Notes: generated by a model from the sequence alone, not told the origin. A stretch of DNA of 46,005 nucleotides from Bacteroides sp. (GCA_014802425.1 JAAVCH010000030.1:18308-64312); one strand, 5' to 3'. Shown: positions 7,258-16,418, numbered from the stretch's first letter. Numbers and translations: made by a program.

Positions 7258-8337
7258 ATGCGATATTGCGTCATAATGTGCGGCGGCGTAGGGTCGAGAT
7301 TCTGGCCCTTCAGCCGCGAGGCACGCCCGAAACAGTTTCTTGATTTCTTCGGCACCGGCCGCAGCCTGCTCCAGCTCACGTTCGACCGGGTGCTGGAGGT
7401 GGTGCCCGCCGAAAGGGTGCTTCTGGTCACCAACAGGCAGTACGCTCCCCTGATACGCGAGCAGCTGCCGGAAGTGCCCCCCGCCAACATCCTCCTGGAG
7501 CCCGCCCGCCGCAACACGGCCCCCTGCATCTGCTGGGCCGCCCACCATATCATGGCCCGCGATCCGGAGGCATCGATAGTGACCCTCCCTTCCGATCATC
7601 TCGTGCTGAAGGAGCAGGCCTTCCACACCGCCCTCAGACGCGGATTCGAATTCGTGGAGCAGGGGGACCGGCTCCTCACGCTCGGCATCAAGCCCACCGC
7701 CCCGCAGACCGGCTACGGCTACATCCAGCAGGGCCGGCCCGTGGAGGGGATGGAGGATTTCTTCAAGGTGCGCTCGTTTACGGAAAAGCCTGACCTGGAG
7801 CTTGCGAAGGTGTTCCTGGCCTCGGGAGAGTTTTTCTGGAACGCCGGCATATTCCTCTGGAAAGCCGAGTCGATACTCAAGGCCTTCAGGGAGCACGACC
7901 CGGAGACCTCCGCCGTGTTCAGCGCCGGGGAAGGGCTCTATGCCACTCCGGGCGAGGAGGCGTTCATAGCGGAGGCGTTCCCTACGGCCCCCTCCAATTC
8001 GATCGACTACGCCATCATGGAGAAAGCGTCGAACGTGTACGTGGAGACCGTGGACCTCGGCTGGAGCGACCTCGGCAGCTGGAAGGCGCTCCACGACGCC
8101 TCGCCTCACGACGGGCGCGGCAACGTGACGCAGGGATGCCGTGTGCTCCAGCATGACTGCCGCGACACCATCTTCGCCGTCAGCGACCCGGGAAAGATCG
8201 TGGTGGCCGCCGGACTGGAGGGTTACATCGTGGCCGACACGCCCAACTCCCTCCTCATCTACCCTGCCTCGCAGGAACAGCGCATCCGCAATGTGGTCAC
8301 CGACGTGCGCACCCTCTTCGGGCCCGACTACGTCTGA
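7258..8337 (+). CDS. manC: Mannose-1-phosphate guanylyltransferase
   Basis: Cytoplasmic nucleotidyltransferase making GDP-mannose from mannose-1-phosphate and GTP, for glycan and capsule synthesis or as a GDP-fucose precursor. The 359-residue length fits single-domain enzymes without a fused isomerase. The pyrophosphorylase signature CGGVGSRFWPFSREARPKQF is at residues 8-27. EPARRNTAP, the TLPSDH motif, the sugar-binding FTEKP and the FFWNAGIFLW motif follow in the expected order. The gene begins 23 bases after the Na/Pi transporter and its stop lies only three bases from the convergent aroB stop, with no terminator visible between them. Confidence 0.93.
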   Translation: MRYCVIMCGGVGSRFWPFSREARPKQFLDFFGTGRSLLQLTFDRVLEVVPAERVLLVTNRQYAPLIREQLPEVPPANILLEPARRNTAPCICWAAHHIMARDPEASIVTLPSDHLVLKEQAFHTALRRGFEFVEQGDRLLTLGIKPTAPQTGYGYIQQGRPVEGMEDFFKVRSFTEKPDLELAKVFLASGEFFWNAGIFLWKAESILKAFREHDPETSAVFSAGEGLYATPGEEAFIAEAFPTAPSNSIDYAIMEKASNVYVETVDLGWSDLGSWKALHDASPHDGRGNVTQGCRVLQHDCRDTIFAVSDPGKIVVAAGLEGYIVADTPNSLLIYPASQEQRIRNVVTDVRTLFGPDYV

Positions 8338-8340
8338 CCC

Positions 8341-9468
8341 TCACCGCCCCTGAAGCTCCTGGTAGAGGTCGAGGGCCGCTTCGAAGTCAACGCGCCCGAC
8401 GGGAATGTCGGGCTCCGGAGAGCCAAGGCCGCGCAGGAGCACGAAGCGCAGGGTATCGTCGGAAGCGGAGTTCTTTTTGTCGTGGCGGCCCAGTTGCCAG
8501 AGGCGCGGATAGTCGGCGCAGGTCACCGGCAGGGGTGGATAATGCCCGCGCAGCCAGCGGGCGTAGACCGACACGATGCGGCGCGGCAGTCCGAGCATCC
8601 GCTCGCTGAGGATCAGGGCTATCAGTATACCGTGGGCCACGGCCACCCCGTGGGCCGAGCCCGCGTCGTCGGCCGTGGATACGCCCGAGGCCATGCCGCG
8701 CGCGATGGCCAGCTCCTCAAGCGCATGGCCGGCGGTATGCCCGAAATTCAGCACCTTGCGCAGACCCGATTCGCGCGGGTCCTTGCCTACGATATCCTCC
8801 TTAAGGGCCACGCATGCGCCGACAAGCGCCTCAAGGCGCCCGGCCTCCATCATATCCGGCGCGCAGTAGCCGAGCAGGGCGCCGAGGGCGTCATCGGCCG
8901 GCGCTCCTTCCGCTACGCCGACCAATGGCAGAAAGCGCCGGAAACCGATGAAGACGCATTTCACCACCTCCCCGAACCCGGAAAGGACCTCCCTCCGGGG
9001 CAATCCCGCCATCGCCTCTATGTCGGGCAGTGAGAATGACGGGAAATGGAAAGCCCCGACTTCATTCTTGAGGCCCATGAAATTGACCCCCGTCTTCCCC
9101 CCGACGGCGGCGTCGACGGCCCCCAGGATGGTAGTCGACACATTGCCGTAACGCATCCCCCTCTTGAATACGGCCGCCGCGAAGCCGCCGAGGTCGGTGG
9201 TGACGCCACCCCCCACGCACACCAGCAGCGACTGCCGTGTGGCGCCCCCGCGTGAAAGCGCGGAAAGCACCTCCCCGACCTGCGCCGGAGTCTTGTGCTC
9301 CTCACCCGCACGGGCGCGTATCATCTCCGCCGGAGGGAGCGCCGGCATCGCGGCGCCCAGCATCGCGGCCGCCTCGGCGAAGTCGAATCCCGACGCCGGA
9401 TCCACGAAGAAAAAGACCCTGTCCGGGGCCAGCGCCGAAATCCTTTCGGCAAGAGACCGGTAAATCAT
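8341..9468 (-). CDS. aroB: 3-Dehydroquinate synthase
   Basis: Second step of the shikimate pathway: converts DAHP to 3-dehydroquinate using NAD+ and a divalent metal, in the cytoplasm. The 375-residue length is typical. The NAD-binding GGGVTTDLGGF is at residues 86-96, KTGVNF at 125-130, the active-site GEVVK at 166-170, and metal-binding NFGHTAGHALE at 241-251 with His244 and His248. The ATG overlaps the stop of the HAD phosphatase gene by four bases (ATGA), so the pair is translationally coupled. aroQ of the same pathway lies far away near 45.5 kb. Confidence 0.95.
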   Translation of the reverse strand: MIYRSLAERISALAPDRVFFFVDPASGFDFAEAAAMLGAAMPALPPAEMIRARAGEEHKTPAQVGEVLSALSRGGATRQSLLVCVGGGVTTDLGGFAAAVFKRGMRYGNVSTTILGAVDAAVGGKTGVNFMGLKNEVGAFHFPSFSLPDIEAMAGLPRREVLSGFGEVVKCVFIGFRRFLPLVGVAEGAPADDALGALLGYCAPDMMEAGRLEALVGACVALKEDIVGKDPRESGLRKVLNFGHTAGHALEELAIARGMASGVSTADDAGSAHGVAVAHGILIALILSERMLGLPRRIVSVYARWLRGHYPPLPVTCADYPRLWQLGRHDKKNSASDDTLRFVLLRGLGSPEPDIPVGRVDFEAALDLYQELQGR

Positions 9469-10154
9469 GGCTCGGGGGTTCGGAATCCTGTAGCCAGCAG
9501 CCCGGGAAGGGCATCGGCGAATTGCTCCATCGAATCGAAAATCATGTCAGCCCCCTCATCCTCGAAGGCACGGCGGGGTATGGGCCCCGTGGTGACGGCC
9601 ACGGTGAAGAGCCCGGCTCCCTTGGCGGCGCGCACCCCGAGCGGAGCGTTCTCTATGACGAAAGCCTCCTCCGGACGCACTCCCGCCAGCTCCAGCCCGC
9701 GCAGATACGGCTCCGGATGCGGCTTGCCCCGGCTGACGTCGAGAGCCGTGACACGCATCCCGGGCGCGAAGGCCCCGGGATAATCCGCATCGAGCCGGGA
9801 GATCAGGGAATTCTGCGCCGACCCCGTCACCAGCACGCGCCCCACGCCGCGCTCCTGCAGCGTGCGCACCATCCGCTGCGCTCCGGGCATCACATCCTTG
9901 CGCCCCATGCCGATGAAGATGTCGGCCTTGCGGGCATACATCCTGGCGGCCTCCCCGTCGCTCACCCCGTGGCCGCGCTCGCGGCGGAAGATGAGGTCGA
10001 TGGTCTCCTTGCCGGTCATCCCCTCGTAAAGATAGAACTCCTCGCGGCTGCACTCCACACCCTCCTCGGCCATCATCTGCCGCCAGGCCAGCGTATGGTA
10101 CTTCATCGAGTCGTAGAGCACGCCGTCCATATCGATCAATGCGAATTTCTTCAT
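9465..10154 (-). CDS. HAD-family phosphatase (beta-phosphoglucomutase-like)
   Basis: Cytoplasmic HAD superfamily hydrolase of 229 residues. The catalytic DxD motif is in FALIDMDGVLYDS (Asp8 nucleophile, Asp10). A helical cap follows (about 18-85), then motif II VLVTGSAQ, the Lys of GKPHPEP and motif III FVIENAPLGVRAAKGAG. This resembles beta-phosphoglucomutase or sugar-phosphate phosphatases; the substrate cannot be read. I chose the ATG at 10154, not the GTG at 10184, because a perfect -7 promoter element covers 10184-10191 and MKKFALIDMDG is the usual family start. aroB follows in the same operon. Confidence 0.85.
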   Translation of the reverse strand: MKKFALIDMDGVLYDSMKYHTLAWRQMMAEEGVECSREEFYLYEGMTGKETIDLIFRRERGHGVSDGEAARMYARKADIFIGMGRKDVMPGAQRMVRTLQERGVGRVLVTGSAQNSLISRLDADYPGAFAPGMRVTALDVSRGKPHPEPYLRGLELAGVRPEEAFVIENAPLGVRAAKGAGLFTVAVTTGPIPRRAFEDEGADMIFDSMEQFADALPGLLATGFRTPEP

Positions 10155-10183
10155 AAAAGAGTCTCCGATAACTGAAATTTTCA

Positions 10184-10191
10184 CAAAGATA
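10184..10191 (-). promoter_or_regulatory. -7 promoter element for HAD/aroB operon
   Basis: On the minus strand this reads TATCTTTG, a perfect TAnnTTTG match, placing the transcript start about 25 bases before the ATG at 10154. Confidence 0.55.
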
Positions 10192-10232
10192 CTTATAAAT
10201 CCATATAAATATCCCCCTCCCCCCGCCGATAA

Positions 10233-10264
10233 TTTGGAAAATCAGCAAATAATCCCTATCTTAG
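10233..10264 (+). promoter_or_regulatory. Promoter for carboxyspermidine dehydrogenase operon
   Basis: TTTG at 10233-10236, a 20-base spacer, and TATCTTAG at 10257-10264 (7 of 8 matches to TAnnTTTG). It leaves a leader of about 70 nt before the ATG at 10342 and argues against a start at 10234. Confidence 0.45.
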
Positions 10265-10341
10265 CTGTGTTTAATCCTCTCCGACATGTTTTCAGCGGCA
10301 TCAGGCCGAAAGATAGAAATTTTCAGACAATAAATACAAGA

Positions 10342-11547
10342 ATGGGAAAAGTACTTATCATCGGCGCCGGCGGCGTCGGCAGCGTAGTGGCCGCCAAGTG
10401 CGCGCAGAATCCCGAAGTGTTCAGCGAGATTGTGCTGGCTTCACGCCGTAAGGAAAAATGCGACCGTCTCGTCGAGAAGATCGGGGCGAAAAACATCATC
10501 ACGGACCAGGTCGACGCCGACTCCGTGGAGCAGCTCGTGGAGCTCTTCAACCGTCATAAGCCCGACATCTGCATCAACGTGGCGCTCCCCTACCAGGACC
10601 TCACCATCATGGAGGCCTGCCTGCAGTGCGGCGTCAACTATCTCGACACGGCCAACTACGAGCCCAAGGACGAGGCTCACTTCGAGTACAGCTGGCAGTG
10701 GGCCTACCGCGAGCGCTTCGAGAAGGCCGGACTGACGGCCATCCTGGGATGCGGCTTCGATCCGGGAGTGTCGGCAGTGTTCGTGGCCTATGCCGCGAAG
10801 CACCATTTCTCCAGAATGGAATACCTCGACATCGTGGACTGCAACGCAGGCAACCACGGCAAGGCGTTCGCCACCAACTTCAACCCCGAGATCAACATCC
10901 GCGAGATCACGCAGAAGGGAAAGTACTGGCAGGACGGCAAATGGGTCGAGACCGAGAACCTTGAGATCCACCGTCCGCTCAACTACCCCAACATCGGCGA
11001 GCGCGAGAGCTACCTGCTCTACCACGAGGAGCTCGAATCCCTCGTGCAGAACTTCCCCACCATCAAGCGCGCCCGCTTCTGGATGACCTTCGGACAGGAA
11101 TACCTCACTCACCTCCGCGTGATCCAGGACATAGGCATGGCCCGCATCGACCCCGTGATGTACGAGGGACGCGAAATCGTGCCCATACAGTTCCTCAAGG
11201 CCGTGCTCCCCGACCCCGGAAGCCTGGGAGAGAACTACACCGGCGAGACATCCATCGGATGCCGTATCTCCGGCCTCGACAAGGACGGCAAGGAATCGAC
11301 CTACTACATCTACAACAACTGCTCCCACGAGGAGGCCTACAAGGAGACCGGCGCGCAGGCCGTGAGCTACACCACCGGCGTGCCCGCCATGGTGGGCGCC
11401 TATATGTTCCTTACAGGCAAATGGGTGATGCCCGGCGTGCACAATGTGGAGGAATTCGACCCGGATCCCTTCCTGGAGAAACTGGCCGTATCCGGGCTGC
11501 CCTGGCACGTCATCATCGACGAGGACATCGAATTCAACGACAAGTAA
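10342..11547 (+). CDS. Carboxynorspermidine/carboxyspermidine dehydrogenase (saccharopine dehydrogenase family)
   Basis: Cytoplasmic NADPH-dependent enzyme of 401 residues that would condense putrescine or diaminopropane with aspartate semialdehyde to carboxy(nor)spermidine, the alternative polyamine route used by many Bacteroidota. The Rossmann motif IIGAGGVGSVV starts at residue 5. ILGCGFDPGVSAVF, CNAGNHGKAFATNFNPEIN and the C-terminal TTGVPAMVGAYMFLTGKW are family landmarks. The length matches this subfamily better than lysine-forming saccharopine dehydrogenases. The start at 10342 is chosen over an in-frame ATG at 10234, which lies inside the promoter. The GH31 gene begins 11 bases after its stop. 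The partner decarboxylase is not in this window. Confidence 0.88.
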   Translation: MGKVLIIGAGGVGSVVAAKCAQNPEVFSEIVLASRRKEKCDRLVEKIGAKNIITDQVDADSVEQLVELFNRHKPDICINVALPYQDLTIMEACLQCGVNYLDTANYEPKDEAHFEYSWQWAYRERFEKAGLTAILGCGFDPGVSAVFVAYAAKHHFSRMEYLDIVDCNAGNHGKAFATNFNPEINIREITQKGKYWQDGKWVETENLEIHRPLNYPNIGERESYLLYHEELESLVQNFPTIKRARFWMTFGQEYLTHLRVIQDIGMARIDPVMYEGREIVPIQFLKAVLPDPGSLGENYTGETSIGCRISGLDKDGKESTYYIYNNCSHEEAYKETGAQAVSYTTGVPAMVGAYMFLTGKWVMPGVHNVEEFDPDPFLEKLAVSGLPWHVIIDEDIEFNDK

Positions 11548-11558
11548 CGCACTTCTCA

Positions 11559-13994
11559 ATGAAAAGACACATCATACTTCCGGCTCTGGCGGCGCTTGCC
11601 GCCGGGGCCTCTATCGTCTCCGCCGCAGTCGGCGGCGACGCGCAGGTGACCCGCCGCCCCGACGGCTCGATGAGCGTCATGACCCCCAAGGGGGAGGTGG
11701 TCGTAAGCCCTTACGGCAACGACATCTTCCGCGTGACGCTCCTGCCGCGCGACACCGTGGCCACCCCTTACGTGAAGTCACAGAGCGCCGTGATGCTCCC
11801 CGGAGCCTCGCAGGCCGTGGAGGTGGTGAGCCCCGCCGCCGCGATGCTCGTCAGCCCGACGACCCGCGTCAGCGTCGACCGCGCCACAGGACGGGTGACA
11901 TTCTACAACGCCGCCGGCGACCTGCTCCTTTCCGAGACCGAGGGGGTCGACAACAACTCCCCCGTGAAGAGCGTCAGCTTTGACGGCACCGGCACCGGAC
12001 ACATCTACGGCGCCGGCGAGCGCGGACACCGTCCCACCCTCGACGGCGACTCCCTGAGCATGTACAACCGCCAGAACTACGGCTACACCAAGAACGACCC
12101 CCGCATCTCGCAGATGGGCATCAGCGTGCCCTACTTCGCCTCCGACCGCGGATTCGGCGTGCTCTTCGACGACTACAACAAGGCCGGCCTGCAGCTCGGC
12201 GAGGAAATCGTATACTCCTCCGACACCCCCCGCGCCCTCTCATACTATTTCATCAACTCCCCATCGGGCGACCTGGCCGGAGTCACTTCCGGCTATTCGC
12301 AACTCACCGGACGCCAGCCCCTGCCCCCGCTCTGGGCGCTGGGATACATCACCTCCAAGTACGGCTACCACAACCAGCAGGAGGCCGTCGGAGCCATCGA
12401 CTCGCTCAAGCGCAGGGACTATCCCGTGGACGGCATCGTGCTCGACCTTTACTGGTACGGCGTGGAGACCGACATGGGACGCCTCGCATGGGACCCCGCA
12501 CAGTGGCCCGACCACAGGAAGATGCTCTCCGACCTCAAGGAACAGGGGGTCAACATGGTGCTCATCTCCCAGCCCTACGTCAACAAGAAAGGCGCCATCG
12601 ACAACTACAACTATCTCGCCGAGCGCGACATGCTCACGCGTGATGCCACGGGCAACACCCACGACGTGACCACATGGGTGGGCGACGCCGGAATGCTCGA
12701 CGTAAGCAACGACTCCACCCGCGCATGGCTCTGGAACCGCTACCGCGACCTGACGGCCGAAGGTGTGGCGGGTTGGTGGGGCGACCTCGGCGAACCCGAG
12801 GTGCATCCCGAGACAATCGTACACGCCAACGGCCAGACCGCCACGCAGTACCACAATGTCTACGGCAACGAATGGTCGCGCCTCATCTACGAAGGCCTGC
12901 GCAAGGACTTCCCCGAGATGCGCCCGCTGCTGATGATGCGCGGCGGCACCGCCGGCCTCCAGCGCTACGGTGTGGCTCCCTGGACCACCGACGTGTCCCG
13001 CTCCTGGGGAGGCTTCGGCCCCCAGGTGAACCTGATGGTGAGCTCCGGCCTCTCCGGCCTGGGCTATATGAGCAGCGACATCGGCGGCTTCGCCGTGGAC
13101 CCCGCCCATCCCACCGACCCGGAGCTTTACGTGCGCTGGCTCCAGATGGGCGCCTTCACCCCCACGCTCCGCACCCACGCGCAGCTCAAGCCCGAGCCTT
13201 ACCATTACCCCGAGATGGAGGATATCTCCAGAGAGTGGATCAAAATGCGCTACAAATGGCTCCCCTACAACTATACGCTGGCGTATGAGAACGCCAAGTT
13301 CGGTCTGCCGCTGGCGCGTCCGCTCAATTTCCGGGGCGACAATGCCGGCGATGAGTACGCCGGCATTGACGACGAATACCTCTGGGGCGACGAAGTGCTC
13401 GTGGCTCCCGTAATGGAGCCGAACGCCCGCACGCGCAAGGTGCTCTTTCCCGCCGGGGAATGGATCTCATGGTGGGACTCCTCCAAGAGATACTCCGGCG
13501 GAAAGACCCACACCGTACCCGCTCCGCTCGACAGGATGCCGCTCTTCGTAAAGGCCGGCTCTTTCATCCCGCAGTATGAGCGCCCGATCGAGAATGTGAC
13601 GCAGTACGACCCCTCGTTCCTGACCATGCGCTACTACGCCTCCGACAAGCCCACCTCCTATACCCTCTTCGAAGACGACCGCATGAGCCCCACATCCATC
13701 CAGGACGGCGAGTACGCCCTCATCACCTTCACGGGTGAATCGAAAGGAAGCGAGACCGACATCGAGATCCTCACCCAGGGGGGCTACAAGGGGATGGGCT
13801 CCGGCATGATGATCGAGTTCTCCGTAATCGGGGTTCCATCGCCGAAGAGCATCACCATCGACGGCAATCAGATCGAGCGTTCCCAGTCGCTGAAAGCCAT
13901 CCGTCTGTACGGCTACACCTACGACGCGGCGACACGCACCGTCCACATCCGCATGGCCTACGGCCTCGGCCGCACCAAAATAGCCATCCGCTGA
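11559..13994 (+). CDS. Secreted GH31 alpha-glucosidase or alpha-glucosyltransferase
   Basis: Glycoside hydrolase family 31 protein of 811 residues. A signal peptide (residues 1 to about 22) predicts a periplasmic location. An N-terminal beta domain precedes the barrel, which begins near PLPPLWALGYITSKYGY. The nucleophile is Asp409 in GWWGDLGEPEVHP; the likely acid/base is Asp478 in PWTTDVSRSWGG; YMSSDIGGF follows. The GDLGEPE variant occurs in Bacteroidota GH31 proteins, some annotated as oligosaccharide 4-alpha-glucosyltransferase, so transglycosylation is a real alternative to alpha-glucosidase. C-terminal beta domains end at RTKIAIR. The ATG is 11 bases past the polyamine gene. It probably acts on starch-derived oligosaccharides like the Sus locus further on, but this is inferred. 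Confidence 0.88.
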   Translation: MKRHIILPALAALAAGASIVSAAVGGDAQVTRRPDGSMSVMTPKGEVVVSPYGNDIFRVTLLPRDTVATPYVKSQSAVMLPGASQAVEVVSPAAAMLVSPTTRVSVDRATGRVTFYNAAGDLLLSETEGVDNNSPVKSVSFDGTGTGHIYGAGERGHRPTLDGDSLSMYNRQNYGYTKNDPRISQMGISVPYFASDRGFGVLFDDYNKAGLQLGEEIVYSSDTPRALSYYFINSPSGDLAGVTSGYSQLTGRQPLPPLWALGYITSKYGYHNQQEAVGAIDSLKRRDYPVDGIVLDLYWYGVETDMGRLAWDPAQWPDHRKMLSDLKEQGVNMVLISQPYVNKKGAIDNYNYLAERDMLTRDATGNTHDVTTWVGDAGMLDVSNDSTRAWLWNRYRDLTAEGVAGWWGDLGEPEVHPETIVHANGQTATQYHNVYGNEWSRLIYEGLRKDFPEMRPLLMMRGGTAGLQRYGVAPWTTDVSRSWGGFGPQVNLMVSSGLSGLGYMSSDIGGFAVDPAHPTDPELYVRWLQMGAFTPTLRTHAQLKPEPYHYPEMEDISREWIKMRYKWLPYNYTLAYENAKFGLPLARPLNFRGDNAGDEYAGIDDEYLWGDEVLVAPVMEPNARTRKVLFPAGEWISWWDSSKRYSGGKTHTVPAPLDRMPLFVKAGSFIPQYERPIENVTQYDPSFLTMRYYASDKPTSYTLFEDDRMSPTSIQDGEYALITFTGESKGSETDIEILTQGGYKGMGSGMMIEFSVIGVPSPKSITIDGNQIERSQSLKAIRLYGYTYDAATRTVHIRMAYGLGRTKIAIR

Positions 13995-14051
13995 CGCCTC
14001 CGCGCAGCTCGTGACGGATATTTCCGATTATCATCTTATCCTTTAATATAA

Positions 14052-14092
14052 AAAATCCGGCGGGTGCCCGTAAGGGCGCTTCGCCGGATTTT
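14052..14092. terminator. Strong bidirectional intrinsic terminator
   Basis: Perfect 11-bp arms AAAATCCGGCG (14052-14062) and CGCCGGATTTT (14082-14092) enclose an inner GCCC-GTAA-GGGC hairpin. A/T runs on both sides suit both the GH31 gene (plus) and the lipoprotein operon (minus). Confidence 0.9.
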
Positions 14093-14111
14093 AATTCAGT
14101 CCTACCGCAGA

Positions 14112-14831
14112 TCAGTCCGTCTGATTCTGGCTCCGCTTCCACTCCGTTATGATAGGGTCGGAAATCAGCGATTCGTCATCGCTCCAGGGGAACTGCACTA
14201 TCTGATACCACTGCCCCTCGCGATAGACCGGACCATCCGGCCAGGACTCGGTAAGCCCCACATTCGATATCTCCAGGTTAACCACCTTGAATTCATCGGA
14301 TATGTTCGGAGGAAGGATCAGGGTGTAGGCTCCTTTCTCGTCCATCGAAATGTCAAAGTCATTTTCGGCGCGTGAACCAGCCGGGGTGATTTCCTCGATA
14401 TTGATGGACTCTATGAAATCATATCCCTGTACCTTAAGGTCAATGATGGCTATCTTTACCGGGCCCCCCTCCGCGGATAGATAGACCTGTGTCGGCGTGG
14501 GGCCCTGGGCGATGAAGTACATATTGGTCCCCCCGACTGTAATCACCCGGGGTAGCAAACTGATGCCCACCATAATGTAGTCTTGCATCATATCCAACAC
14601 TTCCCGGCCGGTCACCTCATCGGGATCCACTCCCGGAAGGTCGGCAAGACTCATGTCCCAGTTGCTCAGATTGCACTCCGTGAGGAATTTCTGCGAGAGC
14701 GGGGTGATATTCGCGTACTTCGATTCCCCGGAATCGGCTTCCGGTCCGTCATCATGCGAACACGATGTCATCATTACACTTATGGCTGCCAAAACAGCCA
14801 ACCATTCCATACATCTTACAAACGTTTTCAT
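14112..14831 (-). CDS. Lipoprotein encoded downstream of the C10 protease
   Basis: Unrecognised lipoprotein of 239 residues. The signal peptide ends in MMTSC (Cys24). The mature part is acidic, with probable beta-strand-rich regions and no cysteine cluster or known motif. It starts 12 bases after the C10 protease stop, so both are surely cotranscribed. In Bacteroides, C10 proteases are often encoded next to small inhibitor proteins; this one is larger than those inhibitors and could instead be an inhibitor, chaperone or substrate. Base composition is intermediate between the AT-rich protease gene and the GC-rich surroundings. Confidence 0.7.
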   Translation of the reverse strand: MKTFVRCMEWLAVLAAISVMMTSCSHDDGPEADSGESKYANITPLSQKFLTECNLSNWDMSLADLPGVDPDEVTGREVLDMMQDYIMVGISLLPRVITVGGTNMYFIAQGPTPTQVYLSAEGGPVKIAIIDLKVQGYDFIESINIEEITPAGSRAENDFDISMDEKGAYTLILPPNISDEFKVVNLEISNVGLTESWPDGPVYREGQWYQIVQFPWSDDESLISDPIITEWKRSQNQTD

Positions 14832-14843
14832 GGCCTCTTCACT

Positions 14844-16082
14844 TTATTTGGACTCCGGGACCCCCAGGCGTCCGATCATTTTACACATCTTATACCCGTA
14901 TCTATTGACTTCTCCGTTTTTATTCGCCATCGTATCATTGACTCTGGAATAGAGGAAATAGCCGTTACTGCCTCCTCCCGCTCCCCATACGCAATGCAGG
15001 TAAGGATCCTGCTCTATACTTTCCGGATCAATGCCGTTTCGCGTTGCCATGTCCATATAACCGTCCACAATCCACACATGGTATTTTTCTTCCTCAATTA
15101 TACCATCAACCGTTATACGGCCTCCATAGAATATAACCGGAGCAGGCATACATACAACGGATCCTCCAGCCCTGTAACCCATCTTCATAAAACTATACAA
15201 TTCCCTTCTTTTATCCAAGAATCTCGCATAGTTCCAATTATAGGTGGTGTCAAGTCCTAATTTCTTGAAAGCTGGTATGAAGTTTTCATAAGGAGTAGCT
15301 CGGCCAGATGACTCTTTTAGATAATAAGAGTTTAAATATTGAGGTGAAGCCAGGGCTTCAAGATATTGGGATATTTCCTCATAATCATTATTCATAAGGT
15401 TATCCCAATTAATCTTTTTTGTCCCAATAACAGAGGGATAGCGATAATATGTCAGCAACATACCTACTGCCACCGGTCCACATCCCGTTAACCCCTGGAC
15501 TCCATTCACATAGGGCGCTGACTGATTGAAAGGATATTCCTGATCCCATTTAGCGACATTCTCATTCAAGAGTGGATCTACCCGATTAGCTACATAGATT
15601 GGGTTCGGGTTAATCGGAATCAAATCCCCTCCAATTGCCAGGTCATTGAAGGTATCCTCGAAGAACATCGCCAATCCCTTATTCTTTATAGTATCGGTCA
15701 TGGAGATGCTTCCACTATCCGAAAAAGCATAGAGGGGACGCGAATACACGGAGCGGCCTATTACGGCAAATCCTAAATCGTCATCGTAGTTGATGAGATA
15801 CAGGAGGGAGTCCGTGGCTTCTGAACGTGTGGCAGCCTCGCTTCCGACACACGATACCGATTTGACCTTACGCACTTCCAGATTGCGTGTCTGCTCCGGT
15901 GTGGTTGCCAACAGTTCCATTACATTGTTTGCGATTTCAATCGCGTCTTCGATAGACCGGACTTCCGAAAGAGCTGATTTATCCCCCCCTATATCAGGAG
16001 AGGAAGCAAGCTCATCATGCGACTGACATCCTACCATCCCCAATAAGAGGATGAGGATCATGAGGTGATTTGTCTTAGTCAT
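14844..16082 (-). CDS. C10 family (streptopain/SpeB-like) cysteine protease lipoprotein
   Basis: Papain-like C10 peptidase precursor of 412 residues. A lipobox LGMVGC (Cys19) predicts lipid anchoring. Residues about 40-160 resemble the inhibitory Spi prodomain. Catalytic Cys201 lies in GLTGCGPVAVGML, His335 in KYHVWIVDGYMD, and the tryptophan-glycine motif is CVWGAGGGSNGYFLY near 365-378. Bacteroides fragilis Bfp proteases are of this type. The start at 16082 is set by the signal peptide and by a clear promoter upstream. Rows 15301-15420 are about 33% GC by direct count, against about 73% in a row of the neighbouring GH31 gene, suggesting recent acquisition. The paired lipoprotein follows. 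Confidence 0.9.
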   Translation of the reverse strand: MTKTNHLMILILLLGMVGCQSHDELASSPDIGGDKSALSEVRSIEDAIEIANNVMELLATTPEQTRNLEVRKVKSVSCVGSEAATRSEATDSLLYLINYDDDLGFAVIGRSVYSRPLYAFSDSGSISMTDTIKNKGLAMFFEDTFNDLAIGGDLIPINPNPIYVANRVDPLLNENVAKWDQEYPFNQSAPYVNGVQGLTGCGPVAVGMLLTYYRYPSVIGTKKINWDNLMNNDYEEISQYLEALASPQYLNSYYLKESSGRATPYENFIPAFKKLGLDTTYNWNYARFLDKRRELYSFMKMGYRAGGSVVCMPAPVIFYGGRITVDGIIEEEKYHVWIVDGYMDMATRNGIDPESIEQDPYLHCVWGAGGGSNGYFLYSRVNDTMANKNGEVNRYGYKMCKMIGRLGVPESK

Positions 16083-16155
16083 GATGTTGAGTTTTAAGTG
16101 ACTGTTTAGGTTGATTCTCTCGATAAGGGATTGAGCCGAATCCCTGTTGTGGTTG

Positions 16156-16186
16156 CAAATATAAACATTATAGCCTAATAAACAAA
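16156..16186 (-). promoter_or_regulatory. Promoter of the C10 protease operon
   Basis: Minus strand: TTTG (16183-16186), 19-base spacer, TATATTTG (16156-16163) followed by C. Both boxes match the Bacteroidota consensus, giving a leader of about 65 nt. Confidence 0.75.
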
Positions 16187-16418
16187 GAATTTTGTAAAAT
16201 ATTTTTAAAAAAGTTTTTATTGCCGTAGCAATGATGCCGCATAATTGCATATTATTGCATTTAGGGGTGCTGTATAAGCTGAGGCCACGGGGGTGGCTAT
16301 GTGGTACGGTGAGCCGGATGGCAGGGGATGAGCGGGTGGCAGGGCACGAGGAACCGGAAACAGCACAACCTCTCAAAGATTAAAATTGTTATAAATCTGA
16401 AAATATAAATCAACAGGT
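16187..16418. other. Divergent intergenic region, no gene seen
   Basis: Between the protease promoter and the AsmA-like gene. The left half is AT-rich with ATTGCAT-type repeats (about 16240-16260); the right half (16270-16375) is GC-rich. No clear promoter for the AsmA-like gene was found. Confidence 0.5.

Noticed and set aside
10155-10184. GTG start at 10184 for the HAD phosphatase
   Set aside because: It overlaps the -7 promoter element and adds ten residues before the catalytic DxD strand.
10234-10342. Upstream start for the carboxyspermidine dehydrogenase
   Set aside because: The start would lie inside the -33 box of the promoter, and the extra 36 residues precede the normal Rossmann start.
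10441-11559. 372-codon open frame antisense to the carboxyspermidine dehydrogenase gene
   Set aside because: Shadow frame; the plus-strand gene has clear motifs and a promoter.
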